Assembly: GCF_963518325.1 (NCBI RefSeq)
Contig: NZ_CAUQJB010000009.1
Span: 62,001-126,000 of the forward strand
Source of the DNA: Vagococcus_D sp963518325
Lineage (GTDB): Bacteria > Bacillota > Bacilli > Lactobacillales > Vagococcaceae
Direction of reading: 5' to 3'
DNA: 64,000 nucleotides
Below the pieces are notes generated by a model. The model was not told where the DNA came from. It was given only the letters and a program-made list of their open reading frames with translations, and searched no databases. The position numbers were made by a program, and so were the translations under genes. Numbering within the stretch: position 1 is the stretch's first letter; every line of letters begins with the position of its first letter. This document shows, piece by piece, positions 8,611 to 18,092 of the stretch.

Positions 8611-9411
8611 ATGAAGAAAATTATAGGTGGATTAGTAATCTGTGGTGCAGTCTTGGTTGTGAGTACCACTACTGTTTTAGCAGAAGAATTTAAGGCTACT
8701 ACAGAAGGGTCAGTATCATTTACAACGGATAAGGATAAAACAGGAGTTATCACAAAACCGGAAGAACCAGGGGTTGTGATTGTACCGGAAGTAGATGAAG
8801 GAAATAAAACCGTTGGGGATTTACGTCTGCAGTTTGTTCCGAGTTTCAAATTTGGTATCAATGAATTGAAAGTTGGGGAGCAATTACTTAACCCAACCCT
8901 TATTAAGTATGAGCAAACTGTACCAGCAGAAACTGGTGACAAGTATATTCCTCATTTTATTCAAGTGACGGATGTTCGTGGAAAAAAACAAGGTTGGAAC
9001 TTAAAAGTAAGTAGCACCACCTTTAAAACAAGTGCTGGCGACGAGTTACCGTATGCGAAAATCACTTTTAAACAAGCTAAATTATCAAATGATGTCTACA
9101 ATGCAACAGAATTAGCTGATAAAGTTAAGACTTTTGCTGACGGTGGCAACACATTAGATATTCCAACAGAAGCATCACAAGCGGCTTTGGTAATGAGCAC
9201 AAAAACAGCAGATGCAACCACAGATGGAACTGGAACAACAATTGTTTTAGACGATTCTTATGATAAAGATAAAGTGTATGCAGCTACAGAAAAAAATGCG
9301 CAAGTTGTCTTAACGAAAACAAATAAAGATATCCCAGTAATAGCAGAAACTGGACAACCAGAAAAAGTTTACAAAGCAACGATTACATGGACGTTAACAG
9401 ACGCTTTTTAG
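8611..9411 (+). CDS. Small WxL-domain surface protein 1c
   Basis: 266 residues with signal peptide ending about VLA (residue 24), strand SVSFTTDK, linker TKPEEPGVV, and WxL blocks VTDVRGKKQGWNL (Trp129) and ITWTLTDAF (Trp260). An insertion rich in Thr/Ala/Asp (about residues 140-220) is larger than in 1a and is shared with 1d-1f, so 1c-1f form a subfamily. An ideal AGGAGG lies 8 nt before the ATG. The 46-nt gap upstream is the longest between the small WxL genes here. Confidence 0.87.
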   Translation: MKKIIGGLVICGAVLVVSTTTVLAEEFKATTEGSVSFTTDKDKTGVITKPEEPGVVIVPEVDEGNKTVGDLRLQFVPSFKFGINELKVGEQLLNPTLIKYEQTVPAETGDKYIPHFIQVTDVRGKKQGWNLKVSSTTFKTSAGDELPYAKITFKQAKLSNDVYNATELADKVKTFADGGNTLDIPTEASQAALVMSTKTADATTDGTGTTIVLDDSYDKDKVYAATEKNAQVVLTKTNKDIPVIAETGQPEKVYKATITWTLTDAF

Positions 9412-9421
9412 GAGGAATGAA

Positions 9422-10234
9422 ATGATGAAAAAAACAATTGCAATCACAAGCATAGTGACATTAGCAGCAGTTGCCGTACTAAGTCCAACAGCAAGTGCCG
9501 CACCAGTTGGAACACCCTTAACGACGGACGGAACAATCAAATTCGTTGACGGTCCCGTAGATGAGTCAGGTAAAATTGTTAAACCAAATGAAAATGATAT
9601 CAATGGTGATAAAGAAGAAATTATCGATTTAGAAGATAAAGGTGCCTTTGGTACTGGGCCACTACGTATTCAATTTGTACCTAACTTCGTTTTTGGAACA
9701 AAAGCAGGTTTTACCTCAGATGCTCAAGAACAAAATGCGAAATTAATTGATTACAAAAAGGCTGATGGGACTGCAAGTGGCAAGAAAATTCCAGCATTTG
9801 TTCAAGTGACTAATAATACAGGAGATGCCAATTTGACTTGGAAACTTAGCGCAAAGTCATCTAAGTTCGAACAAGTGGATGCAAGTGGCAATAAGATTGC
9901 TGGGGGTCAAGTATTAGATGGTGCTTATATCTCTTTAGATGGTAGCACCTTAACCATGACTAAAGGTACGTCTGCCTCAGCAGCAACAGCAGCGTCGAAA
10001 CAAGCTACTTCAAAAATTCCAACAGATGGCACATCATTAGTTGTCTTAAGTTCTAAAGCAGACACGAATGGTAAACAAATTTCAAACGTCTTCCATGACA
10101 ATTACACAGAAGCTGGAACATACGCAACAGATGATTCTGCAGGTGTTAAATTTGTTAAACCTGCGGGACAAGCGGCATTGAAAGATGCAAACTATAAAGC
10201 AACGATTACTTGGACATTAGAGAACGGTTATTAA
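9422..10234 (+). CDS. Small WxL-domain surface protein 1d
   Basis: 270 residues (ATG-ATG start after GGAGGAATGAA). Signal peptide ends near ASA (residue 26); strand TIKFVDGP; first WxL block VTNNTGDANLTWKL (Trp140), where the usual RGT is replaced by NTG; second ITWTLENGY (Trp264). Contains the FVPNFVFGT strand shared with 1e. Starts 10 nt after 1c, so it is translated from the same message. Confidence 0.87.
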   Translation: MMKKTIAITSIVTLAAVAVLSPTASAAPVGTPLTTDGTIKFVDGPVDESGKIVKPNENDINGDKEEIIDLEDKGAFGTGPLRIQFVPNFVFGTKAGFTSDAQEQNAKLIDYKKADGTASGKKIPAFVQVTNNTGDANLTWKLSAKSSKFEQVDASGNKIAGGQVLDGAYISLDGSTLTMTKGTSASAATAASKQATSKIPTDGTSLVVLSSKADTNGKQISNVFHDNYTEAGTYATDDSAGVKFVKPAGQAALKDANYKATITWTLENGY

Positions 10235-10262
10235 AAATCAGACAAAAAAGGGGAAATTAACA

Positions 10263-11072
10263 ATGAAAAAATTAACAGGATTATGTAGTGTATGTGCTTT
10301 AGCATTATTAGTGGCACCAACGGCTTTAGCGGAAAATGTAGCAGACAATACGGAGATCAAAACCAATGGATCTATTAACTTTACCAAAGAAACAGACCCT
10401 GAGAAACAAGGTGTCATCAACCAACCAGATGAAACAGGTGGCGAAAACACAAAAGAAATCGAATTACCTGGACAAGGAAATAGTGGTAAAGGGTTATTAC
10501 GTATTCAATTCGTTCCTAACTTTGAATTTGGTACACAAACGGGAATTACGGCGGCAAAAGTGGAAGCCAATGTTAACTTGTTAGACTACAATTTTAAAGG
10601 TGAAACATCGAAAAGCAAAATTGCACCATTTGTTCAAGTATCAGATGAGCGTGGGCTATCTGGTGCTGAGTCTGCTTGGCAACTACAAGTAAAAGCTTCT
10701 CCATTTAAAGGCACTAAAGATGGCGTTGAACACACACTATCAGGTGTTAAATTTGTTTTAGCAGAAAGCACCTTAACAATGGATTACAAAACTAGTGCTC
10801 AAGCAAGTAACTTTATTGCAGGACAAGCAACAGATGCCGTTATCGGAACAGACGCAGCGTCACCAAGTGTGAAAGTTTTAGAAACAAAAGCTGGTCAAAG
10901 TACTAGTGGTTTCCAAGCTTCAAACGTCTTTTATAATAACTATCAAAAGGATGTAGCACCATCTGGAACCAAAACAACTGGTGTTAAATTTGTTAAAGAT
11001 GCTGGATCAGCACCAGTAGAGGGTGTTAACTATGTCTCTACACTTAGCTGGACATTAACTGACGCTAAATAA
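10263..11072 (+). CDS. Small WxL-domain surface protein 1e
   Basis: 269 residues, signal peptide to ALA (residue 23), strand SINFTKET, Gly/Asn/Glu linker, then FVPNFEFGT and WxL blocks VSDERGLSGAESAWQL (Trp139) and LSWTLTDAK (Trp263). The closest paralogue by eye is 1d: same FVPNF motif and the same SNVFxxNY segment around residue 220. This points to tandem duplication within the operon. Confidence 0.87.
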   Translation: MKKLTGLCSVCALALLVAPTALAENVADNTEIKTNGSINFTKETDPEKQGVINQPDETGGENTKEIELPGQGNSGKGLLRIQFVPNFEFGTQTGITAAKVEANVNLLDYNFKGETSKSKIAPFVQVSDERGLSGAESAWQLQVKASPFKGTKDGVEHTLSGVKFVLAESTLTMDYKTSAQASNFIAGQATDAVIGTDAASPSVKVLETKAGQSTSGFQASNVFYNNYQKDVAPSGTKTTGVKFVKDAGSAPVEGVNYVSTLSWTLTDAK

Positions 11073-11101
11073 AAAATCACACAATGAACGGAGAAAATAG
11101 G

Positions 11102-11893
11102 ATGAAAAAAACAAAATTAATCACAACATTAGCATTAGGTGGTTTCTTACTTTCAGTAGGTGCCTTGAATGCCGCAGCTGCAGATAACGAAGCATCAACT
11201 AACGGGACAGTTGAATTTAAAACACAAGATGAAACAAGTACAGGGGTGGTAACAAAGCCTGACACTGAAGGTGAAATAATTGAACCTGAAACAGGTGGCA
11301 AGACAAAAGGGCCTCTACGTTTAACTCACGTGCCAGCTTTTGACTTTGGTCAAGTAGACATCTCGTCTGATACAGTTTTTGCCAATGCCATCTTGGAAAA
11401 ATATAACAATGTAGGTGAAACTGCCAAACATGATATCTCACACTTCATTCAAGTGGAAGACGTTCGTGGGACTAAATCTGGTTGGAAAGTTAGCGTGACG
11501 TCTTCTCAATTTTTACCGAGTGATACCACTAATAACAAACCGCTAGCTAATACACACATCGTATTGCAAGAAGGCCAATTATTTAACTCACGTATGGATG
11601 CGGCTGAATTGGCTACAACAGTTGAAGGCTTTACGAAAAAGACCGCTATTAAAAATGACGGCAGCGCCATTGATTTGTTAAATACAGTTGCAACTAAAAA
11701 CACAGACAGCTCAAAAACATCATTGATCTTTAATGATGCCTATACAAGTGATGTGGCAAATGCTGGTAGCATTATTAAAGACGGTAAAGCAACTAACCCA
11801 GGGGTTCAATTGAAAGCTGTTGGGACGGATGAAAAAGCTAAAGATGAAACATATACTGCGACATTAACTTGGTCGATTGTCGACGCTAAGTAA
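11102..11893 (+). CDS. Small WxL-domain protein 1f with altered WxL motifs
   Basis: 263 residues from the ATG preceded by CGGAGAAAATAGG; an ATG 18 nt earlier places six polar residues before the signal peptide and has no ribosome site. The fold blocks are clear (strand TVEFKTQD, HVPAFDFGQ, VEDVRGTKSGW), but the two signature motifs read WKV (Trp128) and WSI (Trp257), so neither is a strict WxL. The aliphatic third position is kept, so wall binding may survive. It is the last of the six tandem genes. Confidence 0.85.
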   Translation: MKKTKLITTLALGGFLLSVGALNAAAADNEASTNGTVEFKTQDETSTGVVTKPDTEGEIIEPETGGKTKGPLRLTHVPAFDFGQVDISSDTVFANAILEKYNNVGETAKHDISHFIQVEDVRGTKSGWKVSVTSSQFLPSDTTNNKPLANTHIVLQEGQLFNSRMDAAELATTVEGFTKKTAIKNDGSAIDLLNTVATKNTDSSKTSLIFNDAYTSDVANAGSIIKDGKATNPGVQLKAVGTDEKAKDETYTATLTWSIVDAK

Positions 11894-11905
11894 TAGGCGT
11901 ACACA

Positions 11906-11933
11906 GAGTTAATTAGCCGAGGCTAATTAACTC
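11906..11933. repeat. 13-bp perfect inverted repeat after the small WxL genes
   Basis: GAGTTAATTAGCC (11906-11918) and its exact complement (11921-11933) with only GA between. No T run follows, so it is either a weak or processive stop (stoichiometry control) or a protein site. It divides the six small WxL genes from the DUF916 gene. Confidence 0.6.
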
Positions 11934-12070
11934 GCATTAAAAGATTTTATGTCGCACATGCAGTAAGATTGTGGAAATAGATTGAAAGTATTAGGGTGAC
12001 TTTTCCTTTTTCCAGAGGTTTACGACAAACATAAAGATCTGAATGTTTCATTCATTTGTTTTGTTGGCAT

Positions 12071-12076
12071 TATAAT
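12071..12076 (+). promoter_or_regulatory. -10 element of the DUF916 gene
   Basis: TATAAT, 18 nt before the start codon, in a 200-bp gap after the WxL genes. No good -35 is visible (TTTCAT at about the right distance), so a secondary or activated promoter is likely. Confidence 0.4.
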
Positions 12077-12094
12077 AAATAAGGACGTGGAAAA

Positions 12095-13189
12095 ATGAAC
12101 AAAAAAACAATCAAACTAATTATGAGTATTCTCTTATTTCTAAGTATCGTAGGTGGTGTGTCGCAAACGGCCTTTGCAGATAGTACGCCCATCTCAGTCA
12201 AAGCAATCTTACCTGACAATCAACATGATAAAAATGTGTCTTATTACAACTTGATGATGAAAGCTGGAGCAACTCAAGAGATTGAACTACAATTGTTCAA
12301 TTCATCCGATGAAGATGCTGTGGCAGAAGTTAGTTTAACTGCGGCCACAACTAATGATAATGGGTTAATCGATTATAATTTACCAGATAAAGAAATTGAC
12401 AAAAGTTTGCTCTATCCGTTTAACAAGATCGCATCAACACCTAAAGAAGTCACGATTCCAGCTAAAAAAGATGTGATGACGAAAGTGACAATCGAGATGC
12501 CTGTTATGGAATTCGATGGCATGATCTTAGGTGGAATTAACGTCAAAGCTAAAAAAGTGGAAGCGGAAGAAAAAAGTGAATCTGGCGGTATGAAGATTGA
12601 AAACGAAATGAGCTACGCCATCGGAGTGGTCTTGCAAGAGAACGAAAATCCAGTTAAAACCGATATGTCTCTAGAGCGTGTTTTTGCCAGTGCGGTGATG
12701 GGGGCGAATACGACTAAAGCAACATTACAAAACCCAACCTCTGCCGTGATGGAAGATGTCTCGATTGAAGCGAAGGTTTATAAAAAAGGAAATGATACCG
12801 TTTTGTTTGAAACAAAAAAAGACGGTTACCGAATGGCTCCTAACTCAAGTTTTGACTTCGGCGTGGGCTTAGGAAATAAACCCTATGTCACAGGGGATTA
12901 TGTTATGAAGGTTACGGCCACGAGTGATCCTAAAGATCCAAAAAATGGTGAGGAGCAGACCTGGAATTTAGAAAAAGAATTCAGTGTGACGGCGGCAGAA
13001 GCCAAAAAGCTTAACGATGCATCGGCAGTTGAACTAGAAAAAGATTACCTAATGTATATCATCATCGGAAGCGTCTCAGCGATTGTTCTAATTGGAGGGC
13101 TGACCACATTAGTGGTTCTTCGCAATAAGAAAAAACAAGCTGCCATTCAAGCCGCTAAAAAACGTAAGCGTAAATCAAGTAAAAAATAA
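12095..13189 (+). CDS. DUF916/DUF3324 WxL-interacting protein, cluster 1
   Basis: 364 residues: signal peptide to about residue 29 (TAFA|DS), DUF916-type domain beginning VKAILPDNQ and containing LGGINV near residue 145, DUF3324-type domain with the MAPNSSFDFGV block near residue 250, one membrane span (about 322-343) and a strongly basic tail (KKRKRKSSKK) left in the cytoplasm. In the characterised family (WxLIP), the first domain binds peptidoglycan and the second a partner protein. It lies between small WxL genes and the large WxL gene, as in known loci. Confidence 0.88.
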   Translation: MNKKTIKLIMSILLFLSIVGGVSQTAFADSTPISVKAILPDNQHDKNVSYYNLMMKAGATQEIELQLFNSSDEDAVAEVSLTAATTNDNGLIDYNLPDKEIDKSLLYPFNKIASTPKEVTIPAKKDVMTKVTIEMPVMEFDGMILGGINVKAKKVEAEEKSESGGMKIENEMSYAIGVVLQENENPVKTDMSLERVFASAVMGANTTKATLQNPTSAVMEDVSIEAKVYKKGNDTVLFETKKDGYRMAPNSSFDFGVGLGNKPYVTGDYVMKVTATSDPKDPKNGEEQTWNLEKEFSVTAAEAKKLNDASAVELEKDYLMYIIIGSVSAIVLIGGLTTLVVLRNKKKQAAIQAAKKRKRKSSKK

Positions 13190-13220
13190 GAACGACTCAG
13201 TTGCGGGTGCAATTAGCAGG

Positions 13221-13255
13221 CTGAGAGCCCATTTTGGATAAAAATGGGCTTTCAG
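13221..13255. repeat. Hairpin between DUF916 and large WxL genes
   Basis: 15-bp arms CTGAGAGCCCATTTT (13221-13235) and AAAATGGGCTTTCAG (13241-13255) with one G-U pair and a 5-nt loop. No T run follows. Like the repeat at 11906 it sits between operon segments and may tune readthrough or mRNA decay. Confidence 0.6.
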
Positions 13256-13290
13256 TACATGATTGGCTACCATTGGAAGGAGTGAAATGA

Positions 13291-16260
13291 GTGAAGAAAC
13301 AAACGAATATGCGCAAAATTGTTCTAGGGTTGTTAACAGTGACTATTTTGTTAGGTGGCTATATAGCCATGGATGAACCTATGACGAATCTCGTCGCACA
13401 AGAAGTAAGCAGTGAATCAACAGAAAAATTGTCTAGCTCAAGTCAAACTGAAACGACTGAAGAAAACACCGTGGAATCGGATATAGCAGAGGAAACAGCA
13501 ATTACTGAGGGGCTGTCACCGTTAAAGGATCCAAGGTCTTTGCTTATGGCCAATAGCCGAGCGAGTGCGACGACCTTAGATGCACGAGAAGCAGAATTAT
13601 TTGCCGACGGTTGGACAACGAGAGTAGGGTCTCAGAATACAGCACTTGAAATCCCGATCCCAGGTGATGACTTAGGTGGGAGGTTACGCTATTTCTTTGG
13701 TTCTACAGCTATGAGCGGCGCTAAATTACCATTAAGCACCATCAGCAATTGGGCAACTATTCGGATACCCAATGTACAATATATTTACAAAGGGACTAAC
13801 GGCAATGATATCGTTGAAGACCATCTTTTTAGTATTCGCGCTAGCGATAGCTCTACAGATACGGAAGCAAAGGTAGCGCTTCAATTTGCGACACAGCAAG
13901 GGTTAATTGTGGCTAACGGTTCTGGAAGTTCTAGTGTTTTAACGTTAAAACCAGAGACAGCACGTATGTATGAGAAGACAGCTGGAGGTTTAACCTCGAT
14001 CAAATTGATCTATGATGCGCGGTATTTTACAGCAAACTACAATCCGGAATTACTAGTTGAAACAACCATGACTCCCTTGCCAACAGGAAAAATCAAAATC
14101 AGCCAACAAGTCACAAATAAATCGGTAACCCCACAAGAGGGCTTTATGTTGGGTTATTCAGAGGATACTCAACTTGTTGGAGAGGATGATGTACCGATTT
14201 ATTATGTAGGAGATAATCGAGGTGTGTATATTAAATCCGTAGGGAAAAGTAGTTCAGTAGACGCGAAATCTCTAAAATTAACGTATTTAATGTCACCGCT
14301 GGATATAGGAAATCAAGCACCTCAAAACTGGGTAGGCTATCAGTGGAACAGATTCCATACAGTCACCGGTACAATTAAAGGAGACAATTTCTTCAATTCT
14401 ACATATACGACGTTTTCAAATGCTTATTCCACAGGTCAAGAAATAAAAAATGGTCTTAAAGATCAGCAAATTATGTCAAGTATAGATTCTGGCGTTCACA
14501 TGAAGAACCAACCGATAACTTTCAAAACTGGTGAATCCACAGGGTTTAGCTGGACGTTGGGGATAGATGGAATGTCAGCAGGTCCTACGGTTAAGCTTGA
14601 TAAAGAGCGTGAGGACCTTGAACCTAACTTTGGAACTTATAATGTTAAAGGGACTTGGAATGATAGCGAAGATAATCAAACAGAATTATTCTATCGTGTG
14701 AATGACGGCAGTTTTGTATCATTAGGGATAAAAAGCAACACCAATCTAGGATCATCTGTTGAGTTTCAAATTCCTTTGACTAGTAGTCAATTAAATACAG
14801 GTCAGAATACGGTAGAGGTGAAACTGAGAAACTCCGCTGGTAAAGAATCGACTGTTAAATCGATGACCATTAATGTCAAAACAAAAGTGGACATTAAGTA
14901 TGTCAATAGCTCTAATGTAGCGATTACCCCACCAGCAGGATCACCAACAAGTTTAACCGGTCTAGTAGGTGAAGAGTTCACAATCGCCATCCCGACCATT
15001 GATAAGTACACATTCTCAATTAACAGTAGTAATGTGACTAAAAGTGGTAATAATTTGATTGGTAAGTATACAACTGCGACTCAAACAGTGACAGTCACTT
15101 ATAAATTAACCCAAACACATGGTGTAGCAAATATTACCTATAAAGATTCAGAAGGCAATGTTATCACACCCCCTGCAGGTGTTAATGCACCAACAAGCGT
15201 TACCGGTTTAATCGGAGACACACTCAAGGTTGATACGCCTGATATGACACCAAAATATGAGATTTCTACAATTACTGGAACGTCGATTGTTTCAAGTGAC
15301 AAGAAAAACTTTTCGGTGACATTTACAGAAGCGGCTATCAATATTGTGCTTACTTATAATATTAATGGTAAAGCCAACATCAACTATGTTGACGAAGGGC
15401 GTAATCCAATTACCCCACCAGCGGGTTCACCAACAGAACTTTGGGGGCAAGTGGACACCGCTAAACGGGAGGCAGTTCCAAACCTCTTACCGTTGTATGA
15501 AATCTCATCTGTTGAAGGTGCAACTCTTTCAGGTGATAAAAGTAGTTATCTATTGGTTGGTTTTACCAAAGCAGATCAAACAATAACTCTAGTTTACAAA
15601 GCTATTCCACAAACAGTTACCATGAGCGTGAAATACTTAATGACGGGCACGACGAATGGCGTGATTGATTTGGTTTCAAAGGATGCAGTGAAAGAAGTCA
15701 AGCGAACAGTGGTAATTGGTCAATCGATTGCTGGGTATTCTGATGGATATAAAAAGGACATTGATGGTTACAACTATAAATCTGTTACAGGGAATACGGG
15801 GAATGTCCCAGATAAAGATTTTGAGGTTGTTTACTATTATGAAGGTGTATTGAGTTTAGAAAATGTCCCAGATAAAGTTGATTTCCAAAATACTAATAGC
15901 TTGATTTCATTTGGTACGAAGGATATCTACCCTAGGACACCGATTCAAGTCGGTATTTTAGATACACGCGATATCAGTAACCAATCTTGGGAATTACAAT
16001 TAAGTGTTGCAACGCCAATGCAGACGGCTTCTAGTCAGTTGCTAAAAGGCAACTTGAAAATTAATCAAGGCGGTAACGATTTGACATTATCCTCCACAAA
16101 ACAAGTTGTGAGAAAACAAGGGACTAAAAGCCTTGGACGCGAAAACTTAACTTGGGGTGCCGCAAGTGATAAAGGGTTATACTTAGAGCAACAACCAGGT
16201 AATTTGAAAGACGTGACGTATGAAGGGAAACTTTCATGGCAGTTAACGGATGGTTTGTAA
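13291..16260 (+). CDS. Large WxL protein with MucBP-like repeats, cluster 1
   Basis: 989 residues from GTG (GGAAGGAG 9 nt upstream; an overlapping ATG is out of frame). Order: signal peptide (to about residue 36), Ser/Thr/Glu-rich linker (to about 90), a large beta-rich region (110-440), an Ig-like segment (about 440-530), three or four MucBP-like repeats (about 530-835; each with a form of ITPPAG and a final VTYK/LTYN strand), then the WxL domain with SWELQL (Trp900) and LSWQLTDGL (Trp983). MucBP-type repeats bind mucin or glycans in other proteins; an adhesin role is inferred. Last gene of cluster 1. Confidence 0.87.
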   Translation: MKKQTNMRKIVLGLLTVTILLGGYIAMDEPMTNLVAQEVSSESTEKLSSSSQTETTEENTVESDIAEETAITEGLSPLKDPRSLLMANSRASATTLDAREAELFADGWTTRVGSQNTALEIPIPGDDLGGRLRYFFGSTAMSGAKLPLSTISNWATIRIPNVQYIYKGTNGNDIVEDHLFSIRASDSSTDTEAKVALQFATQQGLIVANGSGSSSVLTLKPETARMYEKTAGGLTSIKLIYDARYFTANYNPELLVETTMTPLPTGKIKISQQVTNKSVTPQEGFMLGYSEDTQLVGEDDVPIYYVGDNRGVYIKSVGKSSSVDAKSLKLTYLMSPLDIGNQAPQNWVGYQWNRFHTVTGTIKGDNFFNSTYTTFSNAYSTGQEIKNGLKDQQIMSSIDSGVHMKNQPITFKTGESTGFSWTLGIDGMSAGPTVKLDKEREDLEPNFGTYNVKGTWNDSEDNQTELFYRVNDGSFVSLGIKSNTNLGSSVEFQIPLTSSQLNTGQNTVEVKLRNSAGKESTVKSMTINVKTKVDIKYVNSSNVAITPPAGSPTSLTGLVGEEFTIAIPTIDKYTFSINSSNVTKSGNNLIGKYTTATQTVTVTYKLTQTHGVANITYKDSEGNVITPPAGVNAPTSVTGLIGDTLKVDTPDMTPKYEISTITGTSIVSSDKKNFSVTFTEAAINIVLTYNINGKANINYVDEGRNPITPPAGSPTELWGQVDTAKREAVPNLLPLYEISSVEGATLSGDKSSYLLVGFTKADQTITLVYKAIPQTVTMSVKYLMTGTTNGVIDLVSKDAVKEVKRTVVIGQSIAGYSDGYKKDIDGYNYKSVTGNTGNVPDKDFEVVYYYEGVLSLENVPDKVDFQNTNSLISFGTKDIYPRTPIQVGILDTRDISNQSWELQLSVATPMQTASSQLLKGNLKINQGGNDLTLSSTKQVVRKQGTKSLGRENLTWGAASDKGLYLEQQPGNLKDVTYEGKLSWQLTDGL

Positions 16261-16306
16261 GAGTGATGCTTAAAACATAAAAATTAATGGGATGAACTAG
16301 AAAAAA

Positions 16307-16347
16307 AGCAGTCAGCAAGAGAGAGAATTTGCTAGCTGCTTTTTTTG
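16307..16347 (+). terminator. Terminator of WxL cluster 1
   Basis: AGCAGTCAGCAA (16307-16318) pairs with TTGCTAGCTGCT (16329-16340), 10 of 12 positions, followed by seven T. It closes the operon after the large WxL gene. Confidence 0.8.
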
Positions 16348-16474
16348 TCACTAACTGCACATAATATCAAAGATAGCTACTCATTGGGAGAGTAGAGTTA
16401 GCCGCAGAGGTATTGTTACCTTTTTTGTTGCTTAAAATAAGTTCAGATCAAGGTGATTTTATCAAGCGATTATC

Positions 16475-16503
16475 TTGACGAACTAACGTAAATAAGTTAA
16501 CAA
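16475..16503 (+). promoter_or_regulatory. Promoter of Mga-like regulator 3
   Basis: TTGACG (16475-16480), 17 nt, TAACAA (16498-16503), 35 nt before the gene. A GTTC (16441) lies upstream without a GAAC partner. Confidence 0.5.
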
Positions 16504-16537
16504 TAAAGCAATAGAACAACAAAAGGAGCGAGAGCTA

Positions 16538-18019
16538 ATGGTGACATTTTTATCAAAAACAGAAGCGTCAAAGGTTCAATTGTTAAGGTATCTGGCCTTA
16601 AATAACTTAAGTGCTCCTGTCGATGATATTGCTGAACATTTTCATGTCTCAAATAGAACGATCTCACGACGCTTTAATGATCTGAAGAAAGACTGTCAGC
16701 AAGTATTTTTGGAAGAGGACTTACAATTCACAAAGAAAAACGGTAATTTTTCGATACAGTTAGAAGGAGACGTTCCGCTGAATTATGTGGTTGATTATTT
16801 ACGTTTAACCTATATTCGCCAGTCAGTTGAGTTCGACATTCTTAACCGATTATTGACGCACAAGTATGAAAGTATCCAAGAATTAGCAGATGAACTGTTC
16901 TTAAGTCCTCCTAATTTATATCGGTATCTGTATACGTTAGAACCGCTGATTAAAAAATTTGATATGTCTTTTTTATTTATTGATAATCCATCTGATTTAA
17001 ATTTGATTTACACAGAGCGACGGTTACGGTTATTTACTTATTATTTTTATTGGAATTTTTATAAAGGCTTGGAAATACCTGAAGCATTGAGGCAGCAAGA
17101 AGGTCAAAAACAGTTAATAAGACCGGTCATTGGTCACCATCTTTTGCCGACTAAACAAGCTCAAATTAGCTATATGGCGGGAATCAGTCGAACAAGAATT
17201 AAGCAAGGTCGGATTATCGATATGGAATCAGAGATCTTTCAAATTCTGACTATTTTCACCCAAACTAATGACGTGTCTCAGAGTTTTGCTTTTTTTAATG
17301 AACTGGGATGGAATGATTCAACTAAGGAGCGTCATTTTTTTAATTATTTAATGCGCTTAAAAATTGCGGAAGTCGATGATGATCAGCAAAAGCATGAGAC
17401 GGTTACGAATTTATTGAAGCTGAACACGCCAATCATCAATGAGAGTCGAGCGCTAGTCGAAAAAAGCCTAGCTCATCTTGCTATTAGGCTTTCAGATAAA
17501 AATTTGATTCAATTTTATTATCACAGTGCGATTTTTTTTGTTTACGCTAATTATTTTAATATAGATTTGCCAGAAGAGTTTGGAGTTCTTCGCAAGGTCA
17601 ATCTGTATGATCAAGAGGAGAGAAACACCGGGTTGATTAAACGAGTTTCTGATTTTTATCAGGAATTTAATGCTGACCACCGAATCCCAGAGGAATACGA
17701 TGAAATGGTAAAAGGTGTTATTAGTTTTTCACTTCATGCTGAAGAGCAGAAAAAGCTGGTTATTGCCATCCAATTATCCAAAAATATTATGGCAGAACCT
17801 TTAGTGAAAGCCAAGTTAGGCAATATCTTTAATCCTAATGTCCTCAAATTCACTCAAAATGTATCGGAAGCAGATATCATTGTGTCGGATAGTTATGAAG
17901 GCTCTTTTCCCAACAAAGCTTATTTTTATATGACGAATTTAGAAGATAATTCACAGTATAAGCAGTTATTTCATTTTATTGAAAATGCCTTATTTGTAAA
18001 AGAATTTACCCCCGTCTAA
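16538..18019 (+). CDS. Mga-like transcriptional regulator 3
   Basis: 493-residue regulator with an N-terminal HTH (PVDDIAEHFHVSNRTISRRFNDL, about residues 28-50), a second HTH-like segment (SIQELADELFLSPPNLYRY, about 112-130) and a long C-terminal domain. It is clearly of the same family as regulators 1 and 2 but more distant; its DIIVSDSYEGSFPNKAYFY end corresponds to their VDLLITDR...PVFFF end. ATG follows AAAGGAGCGAGAG. Placed between WxL clusters 1 and 2 with its own promoter, it could control either; target inferred. Confidence 0.75.
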   Translation: MVTFLSKTEASKVQLLRYLALNNLSAPVDDIAEHFHVSNRTISRRFNDLKKDCQQVFLEEDLQFTKKNGNFSIQLEGDVPLNYVVDYLRLTYIRQSVEFDILNRLLTHKYESIQELADELFLSPPNLYRYLYTLEPLIKKFDMSFLFIDNPSDLNLIYTERRLRLFTYYFYWNFYKGLEIPEALRQQEGQKQLIRPVIGHHLLPTKQAQISYMAGISRTRIKQGRIIDMESEIFQILTIFTQTNDVSQSFAFFNELGWNDSTKERHFFNYLMRLKIAEVDDDQQKHETVTNLLKLNTPIINESRALVEKSLAHLAIRLSDKNLIQFYYHSAIFFVYANYFNIDLPEEFGVLRKVNLYDQEERNTGLIKRVSDFYQEFNADHRIPEEYDEMVKGVISFSLHAEEQKKLVIAIQLSKNIMAEPLVKAKLGNIFNPNVLKFTQNVSEADIIVSDSYEGSFPNKAYFYMTNLEDNSQYKQLFHFIENALFVKEFTPV

Positions 18020-18092
18020 AGAAAGTGGCCGAACTGCTAACCTCCGTAATCACTTATTGATTACAAAGGCAGCTTTGTGCCTAGGGTATGGA

